A DNA stretch of 9,030 bases from assembly GCA_018815265.1 (NCBI GenBank), contig JAHIYG010000096.1, forward strand, positions 1 through 9,030, given 5' to 3'. Each line of letters opens with the position of its first letter. The stretch's first letter is position 1. The notes under the pieces are model-generated. The model ran no database searches. It was not told the origin of the DNA and was given only the letters and a program-made list of their open reading frames with translations. Position numbers and translations under genes: made by a program. This DNA comes from Candidatus Altarchaeota archaeon (GTDB lineage Archaea; Altiarchaeota; Altiarchaeia; IMC4; SCGC-AAA252-I15). This document shows, piece after piece, positions 1 to 7,166 of this stretch.

Positions 1-768
1 CAAACTCGCAAAAAAGGATATTGTGCAAAATAAGAATGTGTAGCCTAACATCTCCATATTCGGAAGCCGCCCATATAATGTGACATCCCTGAAGGCATAC
101 ATTATGTTTGCCATTGGGTTAAGGTGATACAGCCACGACACGCTTTCTGGAATTAAGTATATTGGGTCATAAAACACTGGTGTGGTGAAAAACATTATGT
201 TAAGTGTCAACGACCATATATATCCTATATCACTGAAGAACAAGTTAAGACAGGACAGAATAAATGATATGCTCACAGCCAGCATGAACTCAAGAAGTAT
301 TATAAATGGCAGGAGTAGAATCATTTCCTGAACGCCCACACCAGTTAACAGCAATAAGGCAAAGAGCGCAAAAATCTCAAAGATAAAGGATATGAATCTC
401 ACCAATACCTCTGACACCACTACGACCTCATAGGGTATGCTTGAATTCTTCAATATTTCACGCGTCATCATCAGGCTTCCAAGCCCCCTTGATGTGGTGT
501 TGGAGAAAAGATTCCAGGATATGACCCCTATGAACAGGTATATCCCGAAGTGTTCGACATGGCTTCCGATATTGCTTGAGAATAGCATGTAAAATATCAA
601 GACTGAAAGTATCGGGTAAAGAAGCGTCCAAAGAAACCCGAGAAAGGTGCTCTGTTCTGAAAGCTTGAACCTGCTGAGTGTCAACTCCTTAATCAGGTTC
701 AAGTATCTATCGCTTAGAAAATCGAAGGTTTTGATGTCTCGGCGTGAAAGGAGCTTGGTTTCAGACAT
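1..768 (-). CDS. ABC-2 type polysaccharide/lipid export permease (partial, C-terminus outside window)
   Basis: I read 256 codons from the ATG at 768-766 to the window edge with no stop. The product has a short cytosolic N-terminus (MSETKLLSRRDIKTFDFLSD) and a positively charged segment (LIKELTLSRFKLSEQSTFLG), then hydrophobic segments starting at FLWTLLYPILSVLIFYMLF. Near the C-terminus is the family signature TPVFYDP...W.YHLNPMANIMYAFRD. This is the layout of Wzm/TagG-type ABC-2 permeases, which with an ATPase partner move lipid-linked glycans or teichoic acids across the membrane. Family members are usually about 255-290 residues, so only a short tail is missing. The ATPase (Wzt/TagH) is not visible and would be expected just beyond position 1. 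The start lies 34 bp after the stop of the nucleotidyltransferase gene, so the two are probably co-transcribed. The specific substrate cannot be told. Confidence 0.88.
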   Translation of the reverse strand, partial: MSETKLLSRRDIKTFDFLSDRYLNLIKELTLSRFKLSEQSTFLGFLWTLLYPILSVLIFYMLFSSNIGSHVEHFGIYLFIGVISWNLFSNTTSRGLGSLMMTREILKNSSIPYEVVVVSEVLVRFISFIFEIFALFALLLLTGVGVQEMILLLPFIILLEFMLAVSISFILSCLNLFFSDIGYIWSLTLNIMFFTTPVFYDPIYLIPESVSWLYHLNPMANIMYAFRDVTLYGRLPNMEMLGYTFLFCTISFFASL

Positions 769-802
769 GTATAAACTATCATCAAACAGCTAAATAACAG
801 AT

Positions 803-2125
803 TCACCCCCCACAGGTCTTGGACCCTATTTCATGCAGTACTTCTTCTACTACCTGCTTGATTAGATTATATCTCCCAAATGAATCCTCTGAACTGCTTT
901 TGTAGAGTCTGACATATTCATCATATGTTATTTTATCCCCCTCAAATGCGATTTCTTCCAAATCTCCAACTATCAGTGTCCCAGTCCTTAGATAATTCAG
1001 GGTCGACGTGTATGACAGCAGATAATGGGGGTTTTCATCTACACGCTCTGCTGTGATATATGAACGGTATAGCACGGATGACCTGACTGCATTAAATATT
1101 TGGGAGTCCTTAAGTGCATTGTAGGAGGGTGGTGTTTTGGGGGACAAGCTGTTGCCATTCATGCTTTCAGCCCTGCAGGAAAGATATGGGAACATTTCGG
1201 GATGATGGAATCTAAAGTAGTACTCCAGCATCGACTCAGTCAAAATGATTAAATATTTGTTTTGAAACTTTTCAAAAATAATGTCGGATGTGGTGGGTTT
1301 CTCCACAATCACCAACATAATCCCTGCGCTTTCACTTAACCCCACGTATATGGCGTCTCTCACCTCATCCATCGCTGCAAGCGCATCTTGTATCCCCCTT
1401 ATGCATTCTTTAACCGGCATTTCATGGAGTCGCACATCATATTTTGCAGGCTCTTGTAGCGTTTGGTTTTCTCCAATGAATTTCCTGCATGACATGTCCA
1501 GTGCGGCTATAACCTCTTTGACGGAGTTTGTTCGGCTTTGGTGTCCGAGTATTCCGCAGATTTTGCCAGATAATCTTTCAATTTCCAAATCCAGCAGCCA
1601 TGAACGCCTCCCGGCGAGTTTAGGGACTAAATACCCCTCATAAAGGCCGAATGCCTCTTCAAGAAGCTCATTTAGGGGCGGCTCCTGACTGTGGCATCCA
1701 TTGCATCTGACGTCTTGTCCATGAATGAGTCTCCACCTGTTTGACATCCTTCCCCTGAGGCCATGTTTACTCCATAAGCCGAATTCTCCCACAGTCATGA
1801 CCTCGACTTCCCCACTCATTGGAAGATATGTTTTAAGTCTTACATAGTCTTTGAGGAATTTCTCGTGGAACAGATACTCTTGTTTAGCAGACAAACCCTC
1901 ATGGATTATCACTGTATAGTCTATATCGCTCAATCCTGGAGTCCAACCACCCAAAGCCTGTGAATGCCTCAGATAAGCCGCTTTTATCTCTGGAAACCTT
2001 CTGCATAGCCTTTTGAACAGTTCCATCGCCAGAGTGTAAGGGAGCCTATTCAGGGTTTTGAACGGCCAAACACCGTTGGTTATTATTGTCGCCTTGCGTA
2101 TGGATTCAACAGCCTTCTTTTGCAT
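803..2125 (-). CDS. Polymerase-beta-type nucleotidyltransferase domain protein
   Basis: This is a 440-residue soluble protein. Residues 58-74 (LGGWTPGLSDIDYTVII) match the nucleotidyltransferase-fold signature hGG...(D/E)h(D/E)h, with D67 and D69 as the likely metal ligands. The GEVEVM strand (105-110) supplies a plausible third carboxylate, E106 or E108. A CxxC pair (C141, C144; RCNGC) follows. The remaining ~300 residues are mostly helical and I do not recognise a domain there. The family transfers nucleotides to small molecules, RNA or proteins, so the substrate here is unknown. Position directly upstream of an ABC-2 glycan exporter suggests a role in the surface-polymer pathway, but that is inference from context. 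The ATG at 2125 is the first available start and sits close behind a TATA-like element. It could instead be a stand-alone antibiotic-type adenylyltransferase, but its length argues against this. Confidence 0.72.
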   Translation of the reverse strand: MQKKAVESIRKATIITNGVWPFKTLNRLPYTLAMELFKRLCRRFPEIKAAYLRHSQALGGWTPGLSDIDYTVIIHEGLSAKQEYLFHEKFLKDYVRLKTYLPMSGEVEVMTVGEFGLWSKHGLRGRMSNRWRLIHGQDVRCNGCHSQEPPLNELLEEAFGLYEGYLVPKLAGRRSWLLDLEIERLSGKICGILGHQSRTNSVKEVIAALDMSCRKFIGENQTLQEPAKYDVRLHEMPVKECIRGIQDALAAMDEVRDAIYVGLSESAGIMLVIVEKPTTSDIIFEKFQNKYLIILTESMLEYYFRFHHPEMFPYLSCRAESMNGNSLSPKTPPSYNALKDSQIFNAVRSSVLYRSYITAERVDENPHYLLSYTSTLNYLRTGTLIVGDLEEIAFEGDKITYDEYVRLYKSSSEDSFGRYNLIKQVVEEVLHEIGSKTCGG

Positions 2126-2152
2126 TTAGAATTATTATATTTGTCTTTACAT

Positions 2153-2162
2153 GAAATATATG
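2153..2162 (-). promoter_or_regulatory. TATA-like element of the nucleotidyltransferase gene
   Basis: The minus strand reads CATATATTTC, centred about 32 nt upstream of the ATG at 2125. With the usual archaeal TATA-to-start distance of about 25 nt, transcription would begin within about ten bases of the start codon, giving a leaderless or nearly leaderless mRNA. No Shine-Dalgarno is visible, which fits. A purine-rich BRE is not obvious. Confidence 0.35.
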
Positions 2163-2168
2163 CTGTGA

Positions 2169-2331
2169 AAAAAACAATTAGCGGGGAAATATGTCATGTC
2201 AACGACCGGTGCGGCCATGACCAACGGTATTGTGTGGATGGCTCAAAGGTCAAGTATTCGGGTGTATTCTGATGGTCTCCGACTTTAAGGCCAGTCTGAT
2301 AGAATTCGTGAAGGAGTTGGTTGAATCATGA
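2169..2331 (+). pseudogene. Short broken coding remnant upstream of the epimerase/reductase gene
   Basis: Two overlapping plus-strand reading frames fill most of this divergent gap. One opens after a stop at 2166-2168 and has an ATG at 2196; it reads MSTTGAAMTNGIVWMAQR... and ends ...RVYSDGLRL at TAA 2286-2288. The other, open from 2221, continues through ATG 2272 (MVSDFKASLIEFVKELVES) to TGA 2329-2331. That TGA overlaps the ATG of the next gene as ATGA, the usual signature of translationally coupled operon genes. I infer that an upstream gene has been lost or frameshifted and only its last tens of codons remain. I do not recognise the protein. The alternative is a chance open stretch with a short leader ORF (2272-2331). 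Confidence 0.3.
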
Positions 2332-3164
2332 AGTATCTGATATTTGGTGCGGGTTATATGGCCCGCATGTTTGCAGAGGGTTTGGATGATGCATGCATAA
2401 GCAATGTGCGGGTCAGGGATTCATCTGATTCATTGAATGAGATAGTTCGCGCAAATCCTGAATGGGTGATAAATTGCGCAGGGATTGTTGGCAGGCCGAA
2501 TGTTGACTGGTGTGAATCACACCGGATGGAGACATTCATGGGAAATGTCATTTTGCCGCTTGATATCGCTAAGGCATGCAGGGAAACCGGCACTCCGCTA
2601 TTGCATATTGGTTCGGGCTGCGTATATTCAGGAGACAAAGGAGGAATAGGGTTTTCAGAGGATGACCCTCCAAATTTTGCAGGCAGTTTCTACTCCAAAT
2701 CTAAGGCAATGGCTGAGGACCTGTTGAAAGACTTTGACACCCTGCAGTTGAGGATACGGATGCCAGTTGACTGCGACCTGGGCTGTAGCAGGAACCTTAT
2801 ACATAAACTAGTCGGCTACAATAGGGTCATCAATGTCAAAAACTCGATAACAATCGCGGAAGATGCAGTGTATGCAGCTGAACAGCTGATGAAATCAGAT
2901 TACAGGGGAATATACAACACAGTGAACCCCGGCCCCATGACCCACAAGGAGATACTGGAGCTTTACAGGGAGATAATAAACCCGTCATTTGAGTATGAAT
3001 TAATAAGTGTTGAGGAGTTGGCAAAGGATTTGGCGGCTGAACGCAGCAACTGCGTGCTCAACACACAAAAGCTTTCAAAAATAGTTAAACTGCAGCCTCT
3101 TGAAACAAGGCTTCAGGAGATTTTCATGGATTACCTACAAAAAACGTCGGAGGATGTAACCTGA
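2328..3164 (+). CDS. NRS/ER-like nucleotide-sugar 3,5-epimerase/4-reductase (extended SDR, rhamnose-type)
   Basis: This 278-residue extended-SDR protein has an N-terminal Rossmann loop (KYLIFGAGYMA, 2-12) and a YxxxK catalytic pair in GSFYSKSKAMAE (Y122, K126). From memory it matches the plant NRS/ER (UER1) and RHM C-terminal domain better than bacterial RmlD, through GRPNVDWCESH (55-65), NFAGSFYSKSKAM, RIRMPVDCDL and YNTVNPGPMTHKEILELY. NRS/ER enzymes epimerise C3 and C5 of a 4-keto-6-deoxy-glucose nucleotide and then reduce C4 with NADPH to give L-rhamnose nucleotide. The cysteine in GSGCVYSG (C98) falls where the plant ATGCIF motif has the cysteine implicated in epimerisation, so a bifunctional enzyme is plausible. 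A plain 4-reductase or a related 6-deoxyhexose enzyme remains possible. It is cytosolic. The upstream ATGA overlap suggests a lost operon partner. No 4,6-dehydratase or separate RmlC is in view. Confidence 0.85.
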   Translation: MKYLIFGAGYMARMFAEGLDDACISNVRVRDSSDSLNEIVRANPEWVINCAGIVGRPNVDWCESHRMETFMGNVILPLDIAKACRETGTPLLHIGSGCVYSGDKGGIGFSEDDPPNFAGSFYSKSKAMAEDLLKDFDTLQLRIRMPVDCDLGCSRNLIHKLVGYNRVINVKNSITIAEDAVYAAEQLMKSDYRGIYNTVNPGPMTHKEILELYREIINPSFEYELISVEELAKDLAAERSNCVLNTQKLSKIVKLQPLETRLQEIFMDYLQKTSEDVT

Positions 3165-3274
3165 TGGGTGCTTGACGGGGTATTCTTAGATGGTTTCTGG
3201 ATTGACGCCTGCACATCCGAGGCATTATATAGGGTGGGGTGGGGGAATTCACCATGTCACCCTTGGTGTGTGGG

Positions 3275-4291
3275 TTATATTCTCGCATCTATCTTTGACA
3301 GAAAATCAGAGAGCACACGCGCATTCACCTCCTTGTTCAATCCCATTTTAAACATATATGTCTGTGAACTGCATATTGCCCTCAATGCAGTCCAAATCCT
3401 CCTAATTAATATGGCTGCCTTTTTTAGCGTGTCTTCTGGTGTGTTTCTGAGAAAGTGTTCAACTAGCTGGGGCACGCCCAGGCCGAAAACCATGTCTCTT
3501 GTTAGCGGCCAAATGGCCCTAAGACGCGACGCCTTATTGATGCTCGCATCCTGTGATAGGTTGCGCTCGCAAATGACTAGCCTCTTAAGTTTCACGGGGT
3601 CTGAAATAGTCGGGCTGAAATAGTCTAGATTAACCAGGTATTTTGTCTGTCTGTCAGTTCTTATGAATTTCCTCTTATGCTTTGAGGGTATGTCCTTCGA
3701 ATCCGACTTACACATGCTAATCCTTGTGGGAAAAGCAAACAACATATCCCCCTTGATGAGGGGGGTGTCGTCGGACAATGCCTGGATGCCATTTAGCCCG
3801 ATAATAGACGTAAACAACGTAGTCTTGCCGCAGCCTTCGGGAAGCAGGGCTAATACTCCGTCTGAACCCGCATTGATTGCGAATCCATGGACTCTGTGCA
3901 TGCCCTTCAAATCCAATAATTCCCCCACCCTTGATAATAGCAGAAGGTATGAAAGCTCATAAAGCCTTGCTGGGTCTGGAGATATTAATTTCCCTGATTC
4001 AGTTGAGAAATCATAGATTGACAGCGCCTTACCCCTGTAATCAACAATCTTGCTCTCCCCAGATGCAAAGGAAATGCTATCCTTGCCGTATCCCACAGCC
4101 TTAAACCCCCCCAATCCATCGTATTCTACCTCTCCCAGATAGCACCAAATTTTTACCCCCTCTTCTATGCCTGATCTTTCGAAAAACCCGAAGTCCCGCC
4201 GCAAACCGTCGATGATATCTTGGCTTTCAGAGGAGATAACTGCAGTTACTCCGTAAAAGTCAAAGCCGACTGAAAATTTTTTCACTTCCAT
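3275..4291 (-). CDS. HprK-like P-loop kinase of a glycan locus
   Basis: The 338-residue product has a variable N-terminal half. It then shows the HPr kinase/phosphorylase-type catalytic order: RVHGFAI (133-139, the conserved HG strand), a P-loop LLPEGCGKTTLF (149-160) and an SDD motif (173-175, SDDTPL) resembling the family's Asp pair. In the P-loop, the first glycine of GxxxxGK(S/T) is Leu150, while G155, K156 and T157 are kept. HprK homologues outside Firmicutes occur in polysaccharide clusters, where a phosphorelay (PTS) role is unlikely; they are presumed to phosphorylate a protein or sugar. No HPr or PTS gene is visible, so this is not a catabolite-repression HprK. Its ATG lies 32 bp inside the GT2 gene end, making it the last cistron of an overlapping operon. 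The C-terminal ~130 residues are basic and unrecognised. The family call is good; the substrate is unknown. Confidence 0.75.
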   Translation of the reverse strand: MEVKKFSVGFDFYGVTAVISSESQDIIDGLRRDFGFFERSGIEEGVKIWCYLGEVEYDGLGGFKAVGYGKDSISFASGESKIVDYRGKALSIYDFSTESGKLISPDPARLYELSYLLLLSRVGELLDLKGMHRVHGFAINAGSDGVLALLPEGCGKTTLFTSIIGLNGIQALSDDTPLIKGDMLFAFPTRISMCKSDSKDIPSKHKRKFIRTDRQTKYLVNLDYFSPTISDPVKLKRLVICERNLSQDASINKASRLRAIWPLTRDMVFGLGVPQLVEHFLRNTPEDTLKKAAILIRRIWTALRAICSSQTYMFKMGLNKEVNARVLSDFLSKIDARI

Positions 4292-5282
4292 TTTTCAGAA
4301 TCTCGTATGTGAAACCTAAGCCGTAAGAGAAATGGGCGATGGGAAATAAAAATAGTAATGCAAAAAAGGATATGATGTCTTTTTCTCGATAAGATTTGAC
4401 GCTTGACGACACAAAATCCAATAGTAGATAGGTGATTATGGGAGCGGCAAAAAGTGCATTTGACGTTACAAAATATATTATGGTGTCAACCACCAGCATA
4501 GCGGGCATAATGAACAGTGGATTGAATGTTTCAGGGTATTTTGCAATATTTTGTATCCTTCCTCTTCCATACATGAAAAGCTGTGATGCAAAACCATATA
4601 TGTTTTTTCTGCGGTCATGGTACATGATCAAGTCGGGCATATAAATCATTTTGTGCCCCTTCTCAGTCATGTGCTGTAGGAGGATGTTCTCCTCGTTTCT
4701 CACAACGTCACTGTCGAATCTGACTTTGGATTTTTTCAATGAATCGGCTCTTATAGCTAGGTTGCAAAGGATTAGCATGCGCTCGTCAGCAGGCGTGTTT
4801 TTTCCAAATGACCCGTAGCGGTATCTCATATTTGCCGCTCCAAAATATGTTTGGAGGACGTATCCGGAGTATCTCTGAAATCTTGAACTTTCAATTGGGG
4901 AGATGTTCGGCCCCCCCAATACATCAACATCTGCATGTTTAGAGAATAATCCGACCACCTTTGAGAGATTGTCTTGCGGGACTATGACGTCATCATCTAT
5001 GAAATACAGTATGTCCCCCTGTGCCTTGGATATTCCATGGTTTCTTGTGGCTCCAAGAGTTGTTTTTTCTATTTTATAATATATGAGGTTTTTACGGCTC
5101 CTTGACAGTTCTCTCAATAGCTTTATTGATTTTTTGCATTCTCCATTGACTACCACTATCACCTCATAATTCTGATTAAAATCTGAGGAATACACTGAGT
5201 CAATGCATCTTTTTAGCTGTGCCTGCCGGTTGTGGGTTGCGACAACCACGCTGAGTTTTGGGGTTTTTTTCTGCGTTTTCAT
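4260..5282 (-). CDS. Family 2 glycosyltransferase with C-terminal membrane segments
   Basis: This is a GT2 (GT-A fold) enzyme. It begins LSVVVATHNRQAQLKRCIDSVY and has LGATRNHGI, the metal-binding DxD-type run FIDDDV (DDD at 96-98) and CNLAIR. RNEEN (near 195-199) probably provides the catalytic acid. These enzymes add a sugar from a nucleotide donor to a lipid-linked or polymer acceptor. Two or three hydrophobic stretches after residue ~255 (FIMPAMLVVDTIIYFV, LFAAPIITYLLLDFV, ISFFALLFLFPIAHF) anchor it, with catalysis in the cytosol. I chose the ATG at 5282 (340 residues) because it forms an ATGA overlap with the stop of the upstream gene; a GTG at 5309 would add nine residues and a long overlap. 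AAGG 7 nt upstream is a weak ribosome-binding candidate. Sugar and acceptor are unknown. Confidence 0.88.
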   Translation of the reverse strand: MKTQKKTPKLSVVVATHNRQAQLKRCIDSVYSSDFNQNYEVIVVVNGECKKSIKLLRELSRSRKNLIYYKIEKTTLGATRNHGISKAQGDILYFIDDDVIVPQDNLSKVVGLFSKHADVDVLGGPNISPIESSRFQRYSGYVLQTYFGAANMRYRYGSFGKNTPADERMLILCNLAIRADSLKKSKVRFDSDVVRNEENILLQHMTEKGHKMIYMPDLIMYHDRRKNIYGFASQLFMYGRGRIQNIAKYPETFNPLFIMPAMLVVDTIIYFVTSNALFAAPIITYLLLDFVSSSVKSYREKDIISFFALLFLFPIAHFSYGLGFTYEILKNGSEKIFSRL

Positions 5283-6766
5283 TGTCTGCCTTGTGTTATT
5301 AGTTTCCACAGCATCTGCGGCGCCCTATTATACTGGCCTTCAAGTATCCGTGAAAACGGCACGTTCGGGTCTATCAACATGTGGTTGTCGGCTATCTGCA
5401 CCATTAACAGCAGATTCCAAACTATGAATGGGAGCAGGATAAACACAATAACTATCCAGGAACTCCTCCGTCTGATATAATCTATGAAAAAACTCAATCC
5501 TGTGGCAAAGACAATGGCGGAGTTTGTGAGCATCCTAATGCCATAAGACCATCCTCCATCCCATGAGACCGTGAGTGAAATGAAAAACACCTGGACTGCA
5601 AAAGCAGTGATGAGTCTGGTGGATAGATTATTATCCTTTGTGTTCATCCATATGAATCCAATCATTGATAGTGCCGTAATGGGGGTCCAAATGAACAGGC
5701 CGTGTCTTGTGGAAAATATAATTTTAAAAGCAGTTGAATGAACAAATAGGTACATACCAACTACTGCAACAACTAGGTAAACAAGTTTTTTGTATCTTCT
5801 GAGTCTTGTGCTTTTAACGCCCCAATAAAACCCTAAAGAGGCTGCTAAGGCACATCCAACAATCTGGAACTTTAGTATCCACTGATTTAGGCTGCTTTTT
5901 GGGAAGGGGCTTGTTATGTATGAGCCGAATATTATCTTCCAAAAAATCAGCTGGGGAGAGAACACGATGGCGGCCACGAAGAATACCAGGAGATTGTATT
6001 TTATGAATTCTTTAAACTTTATCTTCGGTTTTTTTTCTGAAATTGGGATGATGTCAAATATCATTATCCCGCAGAATAATAGGTCCTGCCAGCGGACCAA
6101 GCTCATCAATCCAATTAACACACCCAATATGATGCTGTCTTTTATGCAGTATCTTCTGCCAGGCCTTAGGTGGTATGTTATGAATGCAGCCACAAAGAAT
6201 GCGGAATAAGCATGTGTCATCGAGGGGTCATGGTATGTATAGTAAAAAAGCGAGGTGCAGATGAAGGTGGTGACTGTTGACGCCAAAGCCACCTTTGAGT
6301 TAAGGATTCTTCTCAGGAAAAAATATATGATGAGTAGTGTTGAATATGAAAATATCACTGTTGCAGTGGTTACGGAGCTATAGTATGATTGGGCGTATCC
6401 ATCGGCTACAGCCCCCAGTGACTGCTCCCACAGGTTGGCTGCAAGGAAGAAAGGAATCCATATGAGGGACAAACCCAGAGGATACGGACTTCTTGGAAGC
6501 CCAGTAACTGTGGTCTGCCGGGGGTCTATCGTTGGACCCATCCTACGCGAGCCAAGATACGTATATTCATTGGTGAAGTTGAGGTCTCCATCCACCATCA
6601 ATGAGCGTGTCACTGCATAGTAGTGCTGTCCATCCCCTCTAACCCCCCTAACGTGGAATAGATTGAAGAATATGATGAACACCATGGTTAGGGCGAGTAT
6701 ATAGGCTATATCCTCTTTTGTTGCATGCGCATTCTTTCTAACCCTGAATATCCACCCTAAAAACAT
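5279..6766 (-). CDS. Polytopic GT-C-like glycosyltransferase (GT39/ArnT-type membrane protein)
   Basis: The 495-residue product has roughly ten or more hydrophobic segments, the first at IAYILALTMVFIIFFNLF (20-37). The first external loop carries VRGDGQHYYAVTRSLMVDGD (42-61), resembling the GD(E/G)..Y...A..L...GDL loop of GT-C enzymes, where the acidic residue (D45) is catalytic. Such proteins use polyprenyl-phosphate sugars on the outer face of the membrane. I infer transfer of a sugar to a lipid-linked glycan or protein. It heads an overlapping operon, its TGA sharing four bases with the GT2 start, so the GT2 product may make or extend the acceptor. A polymerase-like or O-antigen-ligase-like role cannot be excluded, because homology beyond the first loop is too weak to judge by eye. 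The start is the first ATG, with an AT-rich TATA-like stretch (AATAATAAACG) about 24 nt upstream. Confidence 0.68.
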   Translation of the reverse strand: MFLGWIFRVRKNAHATKEDIAYILALTMVFIIFFNLFHVRGVRGDGQHYYAVTRSLMVDGDLNFTNEYTYLGSRRMGPTIDPRQTTVTGLPRSPYPLGLSLIWIPFFLAANLWEQSLGAVADGYAQSYYSSVTTATVIFSYSTLLIIYFFLRRILNSKVALASTVTTFICTSLFYYTYHDPSMTHAYSAFFVAAFITYHLRPGRRYCIKDSIILGVLIGLMSLVRWQDLLFCGIMIFDIIPISEKKPKIKFKEFIKYNLLVFFVAAIVFSPQLIFWKIIFGSYITSPFPKSSLNQWILKFQIVGCALAASLGFYWGVKSTRLRRYKKLVYLVVAVVGMYLFVHSTAFKIIFSTRHGLFIWTPITALSMIGFIWMNTKDNNLSTRLITAFAVQVFFISLTVSWDGGWSYGIRMLTNSAIVFATGLSFFIDYIRRRSSWIVIVFILLPFIVWNLLLMVQIADNHMLIDPNVPFSRILEGQYNRAPQMLWKLITQGRQ

Positions 6767-6784
6767 ACAATAAATATGTGATTC

Positions 6785-6796
6785 ACGTTTATTATT
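6785..6796 (-). promoter_or_regulatory. Possible TATA-like element for the glycosyltransferase operon
   Basis: The minus strand reads AATAATAAACG about 24 nt before the ATG at 6766, the spacing expected for a leaderless archaeal transcript. The match to a TATA box is only fair, and a second candidate (TTCTATAACG, near 6822-6831) would leave a leader of about 35 nt. Confidence 0.25.
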
Positions 6797-6928
6797 CCCG
6801 GGATTTGGGCGTTATAGAAATGACTTATTTGAAAGATAACGAAGTTAAAAGAGGCAACTGCAAGTTAAGCAGATTTATCTCAAAGCAATGGTGGCTATAA
6901 CTACTTAATGTTTTCCCTCATCTACCTA

Positions 6929-7154
6929 ACCCTCTTTTTTCTTGAGGTTCATATCCATAAAATTTCTAAAACAACTACACCAAATAAAACCAAGAACTAG
7001 ACCCTATAACAAGTATAACCCAGGATTGGTTCGCCCCGATCGAAACCACCAACAGACGACCAAGAAAAGGGGCTAACAACACATTAGTGACATACCTGTA
7101 TGTGACTGATTTCAGATCCTGCCGAATATTTTTTCCCAGATTGTTTTTCTGTGT
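6929..7154 (-). pseudogene. Decayed membrane-protein C-terminal remnant (possibly a flippase-type transporter)
   Basis: After a TAG at 7157-7155 the minus strand is open for 59 codons without an ATG. It reads NIRQDLKSVTYRYVTN, then the hydrophobic stretch VLLAPFLGRLLVVSIG and ANQSWVILVIG, ending at TAG 6977-6975. The next frames continue in protein-like style: VLFGVVVLEILWI, ending in TGA, then MDMNLKKKEG, ending in TAG near 6929. Two frame changes would join these into a two-helix membrane tail ending in a charged cytosolic end, as in the C-terminus of Wzx-type oligosaccharide flippases. That identification is a guess from hydrophobic pattern and the glycan neighbourhood. The absence of a start codon and the stops make an intact gene unlikely. 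Confidence 0.35.
7086..7107. repeat. 22-bp imperfect inverted repeat
   Basis: AGTGACATAC and GTATGTGACT are separated by CT, giving 10-bp arms with one mismatch. It lies inside the membrane-protein remnant (encoding SVTYRYVT) 60 bp after the Fic stop. It lacks a T-run, so it is not an obvious terminator and may be a coding coincidence. Confidence 0.4.
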
Positions 7155-7166
7155 CTAGGTTTTCGC

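Larger units (their letters stand above)
6767..7166. other. 400-bp gap without an intact gene
   Basis: The gap lies between the Fic gene stop and the start of the glycosyltransferase operon. On the minus strand its Fic-proximal half holds the membrane-protein remnant described separately; the other half carries the presumed promoter of the operon. In the stretch 6800-6910 I see no start-stop pair of useful length, no RNA gene and no repeat. Confidence 0.6.

Noticed and set aside
3168..3623. 151-codon plus-strand ORF after the epimerase/reductase gene
   Set aside because: It lies almost entirely antisense to the HprK-like gene, whose motifs and operon overlap are clear. Its composition is that of a shadow frame.
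5283..5309. GTG at 5309 as the GT2 start
   Set aside because: It would add nine polar residues and a 31-bp overlap. The ATG at 5282 gives the usual ATGA coupling, and the GT-A fold begins only after it.
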